Assembly: GCA_030653505.1 (NCBI GenBank)
Contig: JAURZK010000038.1
Span: forward strand, 124,001 to 188,000
Origin: Rubrivivax sp.
GTDB taxonomy: Bacteria; Pseudomonadota; Gammaproteobacteria; Burkholderiales; Burkholderiaceae_C
DNA: 64,000 nucleotides
Direction: 5' to 3'
Both the position numbers and the translations under genes were made by a program. Position 1 is the stretch's first letter, and each line of letters starts with the position of its first letter. This document shows positions 18,499 to 26,952 of this stretch, piece after piece. The notes beneath the pieces were generated by a model, which did no database searches, was not told the DNA's origin, and worked only from the letters and a program-made list of their open reading frames with translations.

Positions 18499-20378
18499 CA
18501 GGCGGTGCCTCCACCGTAGATCAGCTCGATCTCGCGTGCGAACTTGTTGCCGATGATGCTGCGGCGCACCTTCTGCGTGGCCGTCAGTTCGCCGTCGTCG
18601 TGGTCGAGTTCCTTCTCGAGGATGACGAACTTGCGGATGTTCTCGACGCGCGCGAACAGCTTGTTCACGCGCCGCACTTCCACGTCAACCAGATCGCGCA
18701 CCTCGGGCAGCTGTGACAGGCTGCGGTAGGTGGTGTAGGCCAGGCGACGTTCCTGGGCCCACTTGCCGACGGTTTCGTAGTCGATCTGCACCAGCGCCGA
18801 CAGGAAATGGCGACCGTCGCCGAGCACGATGGCTTCGCGCACGTAGATGCTGTCCTTGAGCGCGTTCTCAATTTCCGAGGGCGAGATGTTCTTGCCGCCG
18901 CTGGTGATGATGATGGCCTTCTTGCGGTCGACGATCATCAGCTCGCCGTTGGGCGCCAGCGCCACGACGTCGCCGGTGTGCAGCCAGCCGTCCTGGACCG
19001 TCAGCGCGGTGGCGTTGTTGTCGTGCAAGTAGCCCTTGAACACCGCCGGGTGCTTGACGATCAGTTCGCCGTCTTCGGCGATCTTCCAGTTCAGACCCTC
19101 GATCGGCGTGCCGGTAGCGCCCAGCCGCTCGGCCTTCCCGTGCTGGTGGAAGATGACGCCGCCCGACTCGGTCATGCCGTACACCTGGTACACGGGCAAG
19201 CCCAGGATGCGGAAGAACTTCAGCACCTCGGGCGAGACACTGGCGCCGCCGCAGAATCCGCAGCGCATGCGGTCCAGGCCGACGAACTTCTGCAGGTTGC
19301 GGAACATCAGCAGCCACAGCAGCGCGAACTGCAGCCGGTCGCCCCAGCTGCGATGCCCGCCGCGCTGCTCGGTGCGCTCGAACAGGGCCTTGCCGGCGGC
19401 GAAACAGCGCTCGAAGGCCCAGCGCTGCAGCCGCGTGGCGTCCTGCATGCGCATCACGATGCCCTGCTGCAGTTTTTCCCAGATGCGCGGCACGCCAAGG
19501 AAGACGGTGGGTGCGATCTCGCGCAGGTTGACAGACACGGTGTCGATCGACTCGGCGTAGTTCACCACGCCGCCGGTCATCATGTGCATGACGGTGGAGA
19601 AGGCGCGTTCGGCGACGTGGCACAGGGGCAGGTAACACAGCACCTGCATGTTGTGCTGGTCGAGCCCGAAATGGCTGCGCAGCTTGTCGGTGGTCACGAT
19701 CAGGTTGCGGTGCGACAGCATCGCGCCCTTGGGCGGCCCGGTGGTGCCCGAGGTGTAGACGAGCATGCAGGTGTCGTCGGGCTGCGTGGCGGCAATGCCG
19801 TCGTCGAAGGCGCGCGCCTGTTCCGCGTTGGCCGCGGCGTACTGGTCGCCGAGTTCGAGCACGTCCTCGAAGGACATCAGCATCTCGCGCGGGTACAGCC
19901 GCATGCCCTTCATGTCCACGGCGATGATCTTGGTGACGTCGGGCAGGCCGACCTCGTGCTTGGCGATGGCGTCCAGCACCTTGTCTACCTGCTCCTGGTC
20001 GCCGCAGACCACGAAGCGGCTGTTCGAGTGGTGGACGATGTACTGCAGCTCGGGCCACGGGTTGGTCGGGTAGATGCCGACCACCACGCCGCCGATGGCC
20101 TGCGTGCCCAGGTCGGCGAACATCCACTCGGGCGTGTCTTCGCTGGCGATGGCCAGGCGGTCGCCGCGGCGGAAACCCAGCGTCAACATGCCCAGCGCGA
20201 AGCGGCGCGCGGTGTCGTGGTAGTGGCGCCAGCTCATCCGGTTCCAGATGCCCAGATCCTTCTCGCGGAAGGCCAGCGCGTCGGGCGTGGTGCGGGCCCA
20301 GTGCTGCAGCAGCTTGGGCAACGTATGGTTGCCGCTGTGCAGGGCTTCGTGCAGGGCTTTGTGCTGGAGATTGCTCAT
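18498..20378 (-). CDS. Long-chain fatty-acid-CoA-ligase-type acyl-CoA synthetase
   Basis: 626 aa, of the FadD15/long-chain type. The ATP loop YTSGTTGPPKGAMLSH lies near residue 208, GFCGGASVSPEVLKFF and YGMTESGG mark the central region, WLHTGDVVA and DRKKAIIITSGGKNISPSEIE the hinge, and the catalytic lysine is in TATQKVRR. It turns a free acid into acyl-CoA with ATP. It is embedded between livG and livH with overlaps of 4 bases and 1 base, so imported acid can be activated at once; such liv-ligase gene clusters are known for aromatic and alicyclic acids. Exact substrate unknown. Confidence 0.9.
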   Translation of the reverse strand: MSNLQHKALHEALHSGNHTLPKLLQHWARTTPDALAFREKDLGIWNRMSWRHYHDTARRFALGMLTLGFRRGDRLAIASEDTPEWMFADLGTQAIGGVVVGIYPTNPWPELQYIVHHSNSRFVVCGDQEQVDKVLDAIAKHEVGLPDVTKIIAVDMKGMRLYPREMLMSFEDVLELGDQYAAANAEQARAFDDGIAATQPDDTCMLVYTSGTTGPPKGAMLSHRNLIVTTDKLRSHFGLDQHNMQVLCYLPLCHVAERAFSTVMHMMTGGVVNYAESIDTVSVNLREIAPTVFLGVPRIWEKLQQGIVMRMQDATRLQRWAFERCFAAGKALFERTEQRGGHRSWGDRLQFALLWLLMFRNLQKFVGLDRMRCGFCGGASVSPEVLKFFRILGLPVYQVYGMTESGGVIFHQHGKAERLGATGTPIEGLNWKIAEDGELIVKHPAVFKGYLHDNNATALTVQDGWLHTGDVVALAPNGELMIVDRKKAIIITSGGKNISPSEIENALKDSIYVREAIVLGDGRHFLSALVQIDYETVGKWAQERRLAYTTYRSLSQLPEVRDLVDVEVRRVNKLFARVENIRKFVILEKELDHDDGELTATQKVRRSIIGNKFAREIELIYGGGTA

Positions 20379-21154
20379 GCTGCCGCCTGTGCGCCGCCCA
20401 GGTAAGCGGCGATCACCGCCGGATTGGCGGAGATCTCGGCCGGCGTGCCTTCGCCGATCTTGCGGCCGAAGTTGAGCACGCAGATGCGGTCGGAAATGTC
20501 CATCACGATGCCCATGTCGTGTTCGACCATCAGCACGGTGATGCCGAGTTCGTCGCGAATGTCGAGCACGAATCTCGCGATGTCCTCGGTTTCTTCGGTG
20601 TTCATGCCCGAGACCATCTCGTCGAGCAGCAGCAGCTTGGGCTCGGTCGCCAGCGCGCGGCCGAGTTCGACGCGCTTTTGCATGCCGTAGGACAGGGCGC
20701 CCACCGGCATGTCGCGGATGTCCTCGATCTCGAGGAAGTCGATGATCTCCTCGACCTTGCGCCGATGTTCGAGTTCCTCGCGCCGGGCGCGGCCGAAAAA
20801 CCAGGCCGCATCGAAGACATTGCTGCGCATGTGGCAGTGGCGGCCGACCAGCAGGTTCTGCACCACGGTCGCATGCTTGAACACGGCCAGGTTCTGGAAG
20901 GTGCGGCCGATTCCGATGGCCGACATGCGGTGCGAGGCCGTGCCGGTGATGTCGCGGCCTTCGAAGTGCACCGTGCCGCCACTCGGGCGCACGACGCTGC
21001 TGATCATGTTGAAGGTGGTGGTCTTGCCGGCGCCGTTCGGGCCGATCAGCGAATAGATCTCGCCACGCCGCACATGGAAGCTGACGCCGGCCACGGCTTC
21101 GACGCCGCCGAAGCGCTTGGACAGGCCTTCGACCTGCAAGAGGATGTCGTTCAC
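20375..21154 (-). CDS. livG: Branched-chain-type ABC transporter ATP-binding protein LivG
   Basis: 259 aa. Walker A GPNGAGKTTT starts at residue 38; the signature region is LSYGMQKRVELGRALATEP, followed by Walker B LLLLDEMVSGMN and the switch histidine in LMVEHDMGIVMDISDRI. The QHCHMRSN-like long insert (RHCHMRSNVFDAAWFF) is usual for LivG. It powers the importer together with LivF. The stop overlaps the start of the acyl-CoA synthetase gene by four bases. Confidence 0.93.
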   Translation of the reverse strand: MNDILLQVEGLSKRFGGVEAVAGVSFHVRRGEIYSLIGPNGAGKTTTFNMISSVVRPSGGTVHFEGRDITGTASHRMSAIGIGRTFQNLAVFKHATVVQNLLVGRHCHMRSNVFDAAWFFGRARREELEHRRKVEEIIDFLEIEDIRDMPVGALSYGMQKRVELGRALATEPKLLLLDEMVSGMNTEETEDIARFVLDIRDELGITVLMVEHDMGIVMDISDRICVLNFGRKIGEGTPAEISANPAVIAAYLGGAQAAA

Positions 21155-21178
21155 GTCAATTGCTCCGGCGCAGGTGGG

Positions 21179-21970
21179 TCATGACAACCAACGCTTGCGG
21201 CGCTTGTAGTGCTTCACGTCGCGCATGTTCTTGCGCGAACCGCCCTCGCCGAAGCCGAGGTAGAACTCGCGCACATCTTCGTTGCGCAGCATCTTGTCGG
21301 CCGGGCCGTCAAGGACGACGCGGCCGTTTTCCATGATGTAGCCGTTGTCGGCGATGGACAGCGCCATCTGCGCGTTCTGCTCGACCAGCAGGATGCTCAC
21401 CCCGTCCTGCCGGCACAGCCGGGTGACGATGGCGAAGATCTCCTCGCAGATCTGCGGCGCCAGCCCGAGCGTGGGTTCGTCGAGCATCAGCAGCTTGGGC
21501 GCCGACATCAGTGCGCGGCCGATGGCCACCATCTGCTGTTCGCCGCCGGACAGGTAGCCCGAAACCGTAGTGCGCTTGGGCGTCAGGCGCGGGAACGTGG
21601 CGTAGACGCGCTCCAGGCCGAGCTTGGACTCGGCCACCGAGCGCGTGTAGCCGCCCATCAGCAGGTTCTCCTCGACCGTGAGCTGGTCGAACAGCCGCCG
21701 GCCCTCGGGCACCATGACGACGCCGGCGCGCACGATGCGGTCGGGCGTCATGCCGGTCAGTGGCTGGCCCTCGAAGGTGATCTGGCCGCCCTTGACCTCT
21801 CCGTCTTCGGGGTAGAGCACGCCGCTGATGGCCTTCAGCGTCGTGGACTTGCCGGCGCCGTTGGCACCCAGCAGGGCGACGATCTGTTGCTGGCCCAACG
21901 CGAGCGACGCCTCGCGTACGGCTTCGATCGTGTTGTCATAGACGATCTGGACATTGGTCAGGGTCAGCAT
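21179..21970 (-). CDS. livF: Branched-chain-type ABC transporter ATP-binding protein LivF
   Basis: 263 aa. Walker A GANGAGKST at 35-43, signature YLSGGEQQMVAIGRALMSAP, Walker B LLMLDEPTLGLAP and VEQNAQMALSIADNGYIME. The C-terminal tail RKNMRDVKHYKRRKRWLS is more basic than in most LivF proteins and is seen in aromatic-acid-type liv systems. First gene of the operon livF-livG-ligase-livH-livM-livK-livK-carboxylase (three genes); operator site B lies 88 bp upstream. Confidence 0.93.
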   Translation of the reverse strand: MLTLTNVQIVYDNTIEAVREASLALGQQQIVALLGANGAGKSTTLKAISGVLYPEDGEVKGGQITFEGQPLTGMTPDRIVRAGVVMVPEGRRLFDQLTVEENLLMGGYTRSVAESKLGLERVYATFPRLTPKRTTVSGYLSGGEQQMVAIGRALMSAPKLLMLDEPTLGLAPQICEEIFAIVTRLCRQDGVSILLVEQNAQMALSIADNGYIMENGRVVLDGPADKMLRNEDVREFYLGFGEGGSRKNMRDVKHYKRRKRWLS

Positions 21971-22057
21971 CAGGATGAGGCGGCTCGGCGGTTCCGGTTG
22001 GCGCGCCGCCCTGCGGCGGCATCGAGGGCGCAGCCAAGCTGCTCCACGGTCGCTAAT

Positions 22058-22072
22058 CTAACGGTAGTTAGG
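22058..22072. promoter_or_regulatory. Predicted TetR-type operator, site B
   Basis: Plus strand CTAACGGTAGTTAGG; the inner 14 bases (CTAAC-GGTA-GTTAG) are a perfect palindrome. It lies 88 bp upstream of livF, in the only sizeable gap before the transporter-carboxylase operon. On the minus strand a TAGATT box (22055-22060) could be a -10 element. Best candidate site in the window for control of the 11.5-kb operon. Confidence 0.6.
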
Positions 22073-22154
22073 CTAGCCCGCTTGCGGGGAAACCCGCCAT
22101 CCAGCGTGCTGCCGGACGGAGGGGAGGGCCCCGCCGCCGCCGATCGCCCTGGCG

Positions 22155-22946
22155 TCAGGCCTTGCCAGCGCCGAACTTGCGGAAGTCCGGCTTGCGCTTT
22201 TCCAGGAATGCGCGCACGCCTTCCTTGGACTCGTCGGTGTTGTAGTACAGGCTGAGCGCCTGCATGCCGAGGCTGCCGATGCCGCGGATGTTTTCGGTCG
22301 AAGCATTGAACGAGCGCTTGGCGATGGCGATGGCCGTCGGGCTCTTCTCGACGATCTCGCGCCCCCACTTGGCAACCTCGGCATCAAGTTGTGCGTGAGG
22401 CACGACCACGTTGACCAGCCCCATGGCCAGTGCCTCTTGTGCGCTGTAGCGCCGGCACATGTACCAGATCTCGCGCGCCTTCTTCTCGCCGACGACCTGC
22501 GCCAGATAGGCCGTGCCCCAGCCGGGGTCGACCGAGCCGACCTTGGGACCGACCTGGCCGAACACCGCCTTGTCCGAGGCGATCGTCATGTCGCACAGCA
22601 CCGCGATCACGTTGCCGCCGCCGATGGCGTAACCCTGCACGCGCGCGATCACCGGCTTGGGCACGTCGCGGATCACACTGTGCAGTTCCTCGATCGGCAG
22701 GCCCGCGGTGCCGCGACCGTCGTACTGGCCGGAGTGGGCCGACTGGTCGCCGCCGGTGCAGAAAGCGCGATCTCCGGTGCCGCCCAGCACGATCGCCGCG
22801 ACGTTCTTGTCCCAGCCCGCCTTCATCATGGCGTGCAGCATCTCCTCGACCGTCTGGCCACGGAACGCGTTCATCACGTCGGGCCGGTTGATCGAGATGT
22901 AGGCGATCTGGTCGCGCTCCTCGTAGACGATGTCCTGGTAGCTCAT
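22155..22946 (-). CDS. badI: BadI-like 2-ketocyclohexanecarboxyl-CoA hydrolase (ring-cleaving crotonase)
   Basis: 263 aa, crotonase fold. Several blocks match my recollection of Rhodopseudomonas BadI: NRPDVMNAFRGQT, DRAFCTGGDQSAHSGQYDG, RDVPKPVIARVQGYAIGGGN, FGQVGPKVGSVDPGWGTAYL and REIWYMCRRYS; DPGWGT in place of the usual enoyl-hydratase PGAGGT is a ring-hydrolase feature shared with MenB-like enzymes. BadI opens 2-ketocyclohexane-1-carboxyl-CoA to pimelyl-CoA. It lies 11 bp after a BadH-like dehydrogenase gene, the same pair order as in the known pathway. A related ring substrate is possible. Confidence 0.8.
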   Translation of the reverse strand: MSYQDIVYEERDQIAYISINRPDVMNAFRGQTVEEMLHAMMKAGWDKNVAAIVLGGTGDRAFCTGGDQSAHSGQYDGRGTAGLPIEELHSVIRDVPKPVIARVQGYAIGGGNVIAVLCDMTIASDKAVFGQVGPKVGSVDPGWGTAYLAQVVGEKKAREIWYMCRRYSAQEALAMGLVNVVVPHAQLDAEVAKWGREIVEKSPTAIAIAKRSFNASTENIRGIGSLGMQALSLYYNTDESKEGVRAFLEKRKPDFRKFGAGKA

Positions 22947-22957
22947 GGGCTTGCCTC

Positions 22958-23752
22958 TCAGCCGATCATGCTGTAGCCGCCGGAGACCGACAGCACCTGC
23001 CCGGTCACGTGGCCCGCCTTGCTCGATGCCAGGAAGGCGACGGCGTTGGCGATGTCCTGCGGCCGGCCGACCTTGCGCAAGGGCAGCGACTTGGCGATCT
23101 TGTCGAACTGCTCGGGCGTGAACATGCTGTCGGCCTTGCTCCACATGCTGTTGCCGCCGACCTCGTCGGTCGTTGCGGGAATGGTCACGCCGGGGCAGAC
23201 CACGTTGCAGCGGATCCCGTAGCGGCCGTTCTCCTTGGCGATCGTCTTCATGAAGCTGTTGACCGCCGCCTTCACGCCGCCGTAGACCGCCTCGCGCGGC
23301 TCGCCCTGGCGGCTGGCGTCGGAACTGATCGAGACAATGGCGCCGCCGTTCTGCTTGACCATCAGGTCGAGCGCGGTCTTGGTGCAGTTCAGCACGCCGA
23401 CATAGTTGATGTCGATCACCTTTCGCCAGAAGTCCGGCGTCGTCTGGGTGAAGAACATCAGGTTGTCCCAGCCGACGTTGTTGACCAGCACGTCGACGCG
23501 GCCGTGTTTGTCGGTCGCCGCCTTGAACATGGCCTGAACCTGCTCGAGGCTGGTGACGTCGGTCTTGATCACCTGAACCGATGCGGCGCCGAGTTTGGTG
23601 GCGAATTCGGCCGTCTTGTCGGCCTGCGCGGTGTCGACATCGCCGATGGTGATGTGCGCGCCTTCGCCGGCGAACGCCAGCACGATGGCGCGGCCGATGT
23701 TGGAGCCGCCGCCGGTGACGATGACGGATTTGTCTTTCAGTTCGAGATCCAT
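22958..23752 (-). CDS. badH: BadH-like 2-hydroxycyclohexanecarboxyl-CoA dehydrogenase (SDR)
   Basis: 264 aa short-chain dehydrogenase. Cofactor loop TGGGSNIG at 13-20, NNVGWDN in place of NNAG, catalytic Ser in SISSDASRQGEPREA and the Tyr-x3-Lys pair in YGGVK. NNVGWD, SSDASR and the end TGQVLSVSGGYSMIG resemble BadH, which oxidises the 2-hydroxy ring acyl-CoA to the 2-keto form. Placement directly before badI supports this. First gene of its unit, with operator site C 55 bp upstream. SDR family is certain; the exact substrate is inferred. Confidence 0.78.
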   Translation of the reverse strand: MDLELKDKSVIVTGGGSNIGRAIVLAFAGEGAHITIGDVDTAQADKTAEFATKLGAASVQVIKTDVTSLEQVQAMFKAATDKHGRVDVLVNNVGWDNLMFFTQTTPDFWRKVIDINYVGVLNCTKTALDLMVKQNGGAIVSISSDASRQGEPREAVYGGVKAAVNSFMKTIAKENGRYGIRCNVVCPGVTIPATTDEVGGNSMWSKADSMFTPEQFDKIAKSLPLRKVGRPQDIANAVAFLASSKAGHVTGQVLSVSGGYSMIG

Positions 23753-23806
23753 GGTCTTCCTTGCCTGTGAGAGCGCCTCCTGGGCGCCGGTCCAACAGTA
23801 TAGCGA

Positions 23807-23821
23807 CCAAACAGGTGTTAG
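23807..23821. promoter_or_regulatory. Predicted TetR-type operator, site C
   Basis: Minus strand CTAACACCTGTTTGG, an exact match to the consensus C-TAAC-N4-GTTTGG. It lies 55 bp upstream of the badH-like gene; a good -10 box TATACT (23797-23802, minus strand) starts four bases downstream, so a bound repressor would cover the promoter. One of the two best-matching sites. Confidence 0.6.
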
Positions 23822-23839
23822 TTTGAGTTGGGGCGTCGT

Positions 23840-24814
23840 CTACTCGATCTTGATCCCGGCAGCCTTGATGACCTTGCCGTAGCGTTCGATGTCGTTCTTG
23901 ATCATCGCGCCGAACTGGTCGGGTCCCATGCTCTGAGGATCGATCCCCTGCGCCGTCAAGTTCTCCTTCACATCGGGCAGCGCCAGGATTCTGGCAATCT
24001 CGGTCGCCAGCTTGTTGACAATGTCCTTTGGTGTCCCGGCCGGCGTGAGTACCCCGAACCACAACTGGAAGTCGTACTCGGGCAGACCGGCTTCGGCGAA
24101 CGTGGGCACATCCGGCATGCTGGCCAGGCGCGTCTTGCCAGTCACGGCGATCGCCTTGAGCTTGCCGGCACGGATGTGCGGCAGCGAGGTGATGGGCGTA
24201 TCGAAATTGAGCTGGATCTGGCCACCGATCAGATCGGTCAGCGCCGGTGCCGTCCCCTTGTAAGGCACATGCTGCATCTTCACGCCGGCCACACTCTTGA
24301 ACATCTCGCCCGCCAGGTGGGTCGAGCTGCCAGTGCCGACCGCGGCGTAATTCAGCTCGTTGGGCCTGGCCTTGGCCAGGGCGATGAATTCCTTGAGGTT
24401 GTTCGCCGGCACCGCTGGATGCAGGACCAGCACCAGTTGAGTGGTGACGAGAGTGGTCACTGGTGCGAAATCCTTGATCGGATCGAACGGCAGCGTTGGC
24501 AGCAGGTGCTGCAAGGTGGCCAGGGTCGATGTGTGCAGCGCGATCGTGTAGCCGTCGGGCGCCGACTTCGCCAGCGCGTCGGTGCCGATCACGGTGTTGG
24601 CCCCGCCCCGGTTGTCGACCAGCACCTGCTGGCCCCAGCTCTCGGTCATCTTGGCCGCTACCAGCCGTGCCACCTGGCTGGTGCTGCCGCCAGGGGCATA
24701 CGGCACGATGAAACGAATCGGCTTGGCCGGGTAGGTCTGTGCGGTCTGCGCGTGAACATCGGCCAAGCAGGCCAGTGTGAGCAGCGCAAGCGCCGAGAAG
24801 TTGCGTCTGAACAT
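23840..24814 (-). CDS. Bug/TctC-family periplasmic solute receptor
   Basis: 324 aa. Signal peptide ends near residue 22 (SALALLTLACLADVHAQ). Bug hallmarks: FIVPYAPGGSTSQVARLVA, VDNRGGANTVIG, SAPDGYTIALHTST and the NYAAVGTGSSTHLAGEMF loop. It lies upstream of the badHI-like genes on the same strand and is divergent from the Rieske oxygenase gene, so it may capture the acid that these enzymes degrade. No cognate TctAB carrier is present. Ligand unknown. Confidence 0.88.
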   Translation of the reverse strand: MFRRNFSALALLTLACLADVHAQTAQTYPAKPIRFIVPYAPGGSTSQVARLVAAKMTESWGQQVLVDNRGGANTVIGTDALAKSAPDGYTIALHTSTLATLQHLLPTLPFDPIKDFAPVTTLVTTQLVLVLHPAVPANNLKEFIALAKARPNELNYAAVGTGSSTHLAGEMFKSVAGVKMQHVPYKGTAPALTDLIGGQIQLNFDTPITSLPHIRAGKLKAIAVTGKTRLASMPDVPTFAEAGLPEYDFQLWFGVLTPAGTPKDIVNKLATEIARILALPDVKENLTAQGIDPQSMGPDQFGAMIKNDIERYGKVIKAAGIKIE

Positions 24815-24925
24815 GGTTCCTCCGATGCCGCTATGCCTGGGCAGGCCGCGCGGCCGTATTGCCGGCCGACGCGAGATTGCGTTAGGCCCACCGTCGACTG
24901 ACAGGTCGCTTGATAGATAGTCTAC

Positions 24926-24940
24926 CTAGCGTACGTTTGG
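24926..24940. promoter_or_regulatory. Predicted TetR-type operator, site D
   Basis: Plus strand CTAGCGTACGTTTGG, one change from the consensus. It lies in the divergent promoter region, 42 bp before the Rieske oxygenase start and 112 bp before the Bug receptor start, and could control both. The surrounding 50 bases are the most AT-rich part of this region. Confidence 0.55.
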
Positions 24941-24981
24941 CAAATTAACATCTCGTTCCCGCAAACGCATCGGGAGAAGCC

Positions 24982-26157
24982 ATGAACCGCGACGAGCAGG
25001 TGGCGCTGATGCGCCAGGCATTCGCCCACCTCGACGCCGGCACCACCGATCTGGCCGACGCGGTCAGCTTCAACCCGGTGACGGCCTATACCTGCCCGCA
25101 GCGCCTGGCGCGCGAGTCGGCGCTGCTGTTCCGCAAGTACCCGCTGTTGATGGGCCTGTCCAACCAGATCCCGCAGCCGGGTGACCACTTCACCGACGAC
25201 CTCAGCGGCATCCCGATCCTGGTGGTGCGCGGCAAGGACGGCCGGGCGCGGGCCTTCCACAATGTCTGCCGGCACCGTGGTGCACGCCTGGCCGAAGGCT
25301 GTGGTCGGCAGAAGAATTTCGTCTGCCCCTACCACGGCTGGACCTACGGCCTGGAGGGCGAGTTGCGTGGCATTCCCGACCAACGCAACTTCCCCGGTGT
25401 GGACAAGGCCGCCTACGGCCTGGCGCCGCTGCCGCTGGCCGAACGCCACGGCATGCTGTGGGTGCAGCCCAGCGTCGGCCCGGAGGGCCTGGAGATCGAT
25501 GCCCAGGGCTTCCTGGGGGAACTCGACGCCGAGTTCGCGTCCTTCGGCCTGGCCGGCTACCACCACTACGAGACGCGACAGATCCAGCGCCAGATGAACT
25601 GGAAGCTGGTCATCGACACCTTCCTCGAGAGCTACCACTTCAGCGTGCTGCATCGCGACTCGGTGGCGCCGCTCTTTCACCCCAACCTGTGTCTGTTCAA
25701 ACCATTCGGCCTGCACCTGCGCGAGGTGCTGCCGCGGCGCAGCCTGGACAGCCAGCGCGGCCTGCCCGAAAGCGAGTGGGACCTGATCGCCCACCACACC
25801 ATCGTCTACGTGCTGTTCCCGAACACGGTCTTCGTCGTACAGGTCGACCATGTCGAGACCTGGCGTGTCTACCCGACGGCGGGCAAGGTCGACGAGTGCA
25901 CCATGTACCTCGACTTCCACGTGCCCCATCCGGTCGACTCCGACAGCGCGCGCCGCCACTGGCAGCGCAACATGGATCTGACCATCCGCACCGTCTGCTC
26001 GGAAGACTTCCCGGCCAGCGAAGGCATGCAACGCGGCTTTGCTTCCGGGGCCCAGACCCATGCCACCTACGGGCGCAACGAGCCCGCGCTGGCCTACTTT
26101 CAGCGTACCGTGGCGCAGGCCGTCGGTGACACCAGCCCACCAGGAGAGACAGCATGA
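24982..26157 (+). CDS. Rieske non-heme iron oxygenase, large (alpha) subunit
   Basis: 391 aa. The Rieske [2Fe-2S] ligands are C96-x-H98 (CRHRGA) and C115-x2-H118 (CPYHGW). The mononuclear iron site shows H219 and H224 in ESYHFSVLH, with NWK before it, as in ring-hydroxylating and demethylating oxygenases. The enzyme hydroxylates or cleaves its substrate with O2 and needs electrons from a reductase or ferredoxin; none is encoded nearby. It overlaps the following SDR gene by four bases, so the SDR probably acts on the hydroxylated product. Substrate unknown; the phthalate/carnitine-oxygenase-like group is plausible. Confidence 0.9.
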   Translation: MNRDEQVALMRQAFAHLDAGTTDLADAVSFNPVTAYTCPQRLARESALLFRKYPLLMGLSNQIPQPGDHFTDDLSGIPILVVRGKDGRARAFHNVCRHRGARLAEGCGRQKNFVCPYHGWTYGLEGELRGIPDQRNFPGVDKAAYGLAPLPLAERHGMLWVQPSVGPEGLEIDAQGFLGELDAEFASFGLAGYHHYETRQIQRQMNWKLVIDTFLESYHFSVLHRDSVAPLFHPNLCLFKPFGLHLREVLPRRSLDSQRGLPESEWDLIAHHTIVYVLFPNTVFVVQVDHVETWRVYPTAGKVDECTMYLDFHVPHPVDSDSARRHWQRNMDLTIRTVCSEDFPASEGMQRGFASGAQTHATYGRNEPALAYFQRTVAQAVGDTSPPGETA

Positions 26158-26912
26158 GAATGAAGGAACGAGTCGTCATCGTCACCGGCGCCGCGCGCGG
26201 CCTGGGCAGAGGCTTTTCCGAGCGGCTTGCCGCCGAGGGCGCGGCGGTGGTCTGCGGCGACCTGCGGCCGTGCGACGAGACCGTTGCCGCGATCCGCGGC
26301 GCAGGCGGTCGCGCCGTGGCGCTGCGTCTGGACGTGACCGACATGGCGTCGTGCCTGGCCTCGGCCGAGACGGCCGTGGCCGAGTTCGGCCGCCTCGACG
26401 GCCTGGTCAACAACGCTGCGCTTTACGCCGACATCAAGGGTGCCCGCTTCGACCAGATCGAGGAGAAGCAGTGGGACGCGGTGATGAACGTCAACGTGAA
26501 GGGCATCTGGCAGATGTGCAAGGCGGCCGTGCCGCAGATGCGCAAGGCCGGCGGCGGCAGCATCGTCAACATCTCGTCGCTGGCCGCCGTGCACGGCATG
26601 GCGTATGCCATCGACTACGGCGTGTCCAAGGCGGCGGTCATCGGCATCACGCGCTGCCTGGCGCGCGAACTGGGGCGCGACTGGATCCGCGTCAATTCAG
26701 TGGCGCCCTCGCTGGTGCTGACCGAGGGAACGACGAGCTACTTCGGCGCCAAGCACGAGCAGGTCACCAAGGCCATTGCCGGAAGCCAGGCGCTGCAACG
26801 CAACCTCGAGGCCGCTGACCTGGTCGGCACCATTGCCTTCCTGCTGTCGGCCGACAGCCACTTCATGACCGGGCAGACCTTGATGGTCGACGGCGGCACC
26901 GAGTTCCTGTAG
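26154..26912 (+). CDS. Short-chain dehydrogenase/reductase
   Basis: 252 aa. TGAARGLG cofactor loop near residue 11, NNAALY, catalytic Ser in NISSLAAV and Tyr-x3-Lys in YGVSK; ends TGQTLMVDGGTEFL. All residues for a classical NAD(P)-dependent alcohol/ketone oxidoreductase are present. Translationally coupled to the Rieske oxygenase gene (ATGA overlap), suggesting that it oxidises the alcohol or diol that the oxygenase makes. Followed by a strong hairpin. Confidence 0.88.
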   Translation: MRMKERVVIVTGAARGLGRGFSERLAAEGAAVVCGDLRPCDETVAAIRGAGGRAVALRLDVTDMASCLASAETAVAEFGRLDGLVNNAALYADIKGARFDQIEEKQWDAVMNVNVKGIWQMCKAAVPQMRKAGGGSIVNISSLAAVHGMAYAIDYGVSKAAVIGITRCLARELGRDWIRVNSVAPSLVLTEGTTSYFGAKHEQVTKAIAGSQALQRNLEAADLVGTIAFLLSADSHFMTGQTLMVDGGTEFL

Positions 26913-26917
26913 GCCAA

Positions 26918-26949
26918 GGCCTGCCGAGGCGCCAGCGCCTCGGCAGGCC
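26918..26949. terminator. Bidirectional hairpin between convergent genes
   Basis: A perfect 14-bp inverted repeat, GGCCTGCCGAGGCG, loop CCAG, then its reverse complement. It starts 6 bp after the SDR stop and ends 4 bp before the thiolase stop. No U-tract follows on either strand, so it may act as a transcription barrier or RNA stabiliser rather than a textbook intrinsic terminator. Confidence 0.7.
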
Positions 26950-26952
26950 GCG

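Noticed and set aside
26918-26949. Hairpin as part of a repeat family or attachment site
   Set aside because: I see no second copy in the window and its place between two convergent stop codons is well explained by transcription termination.
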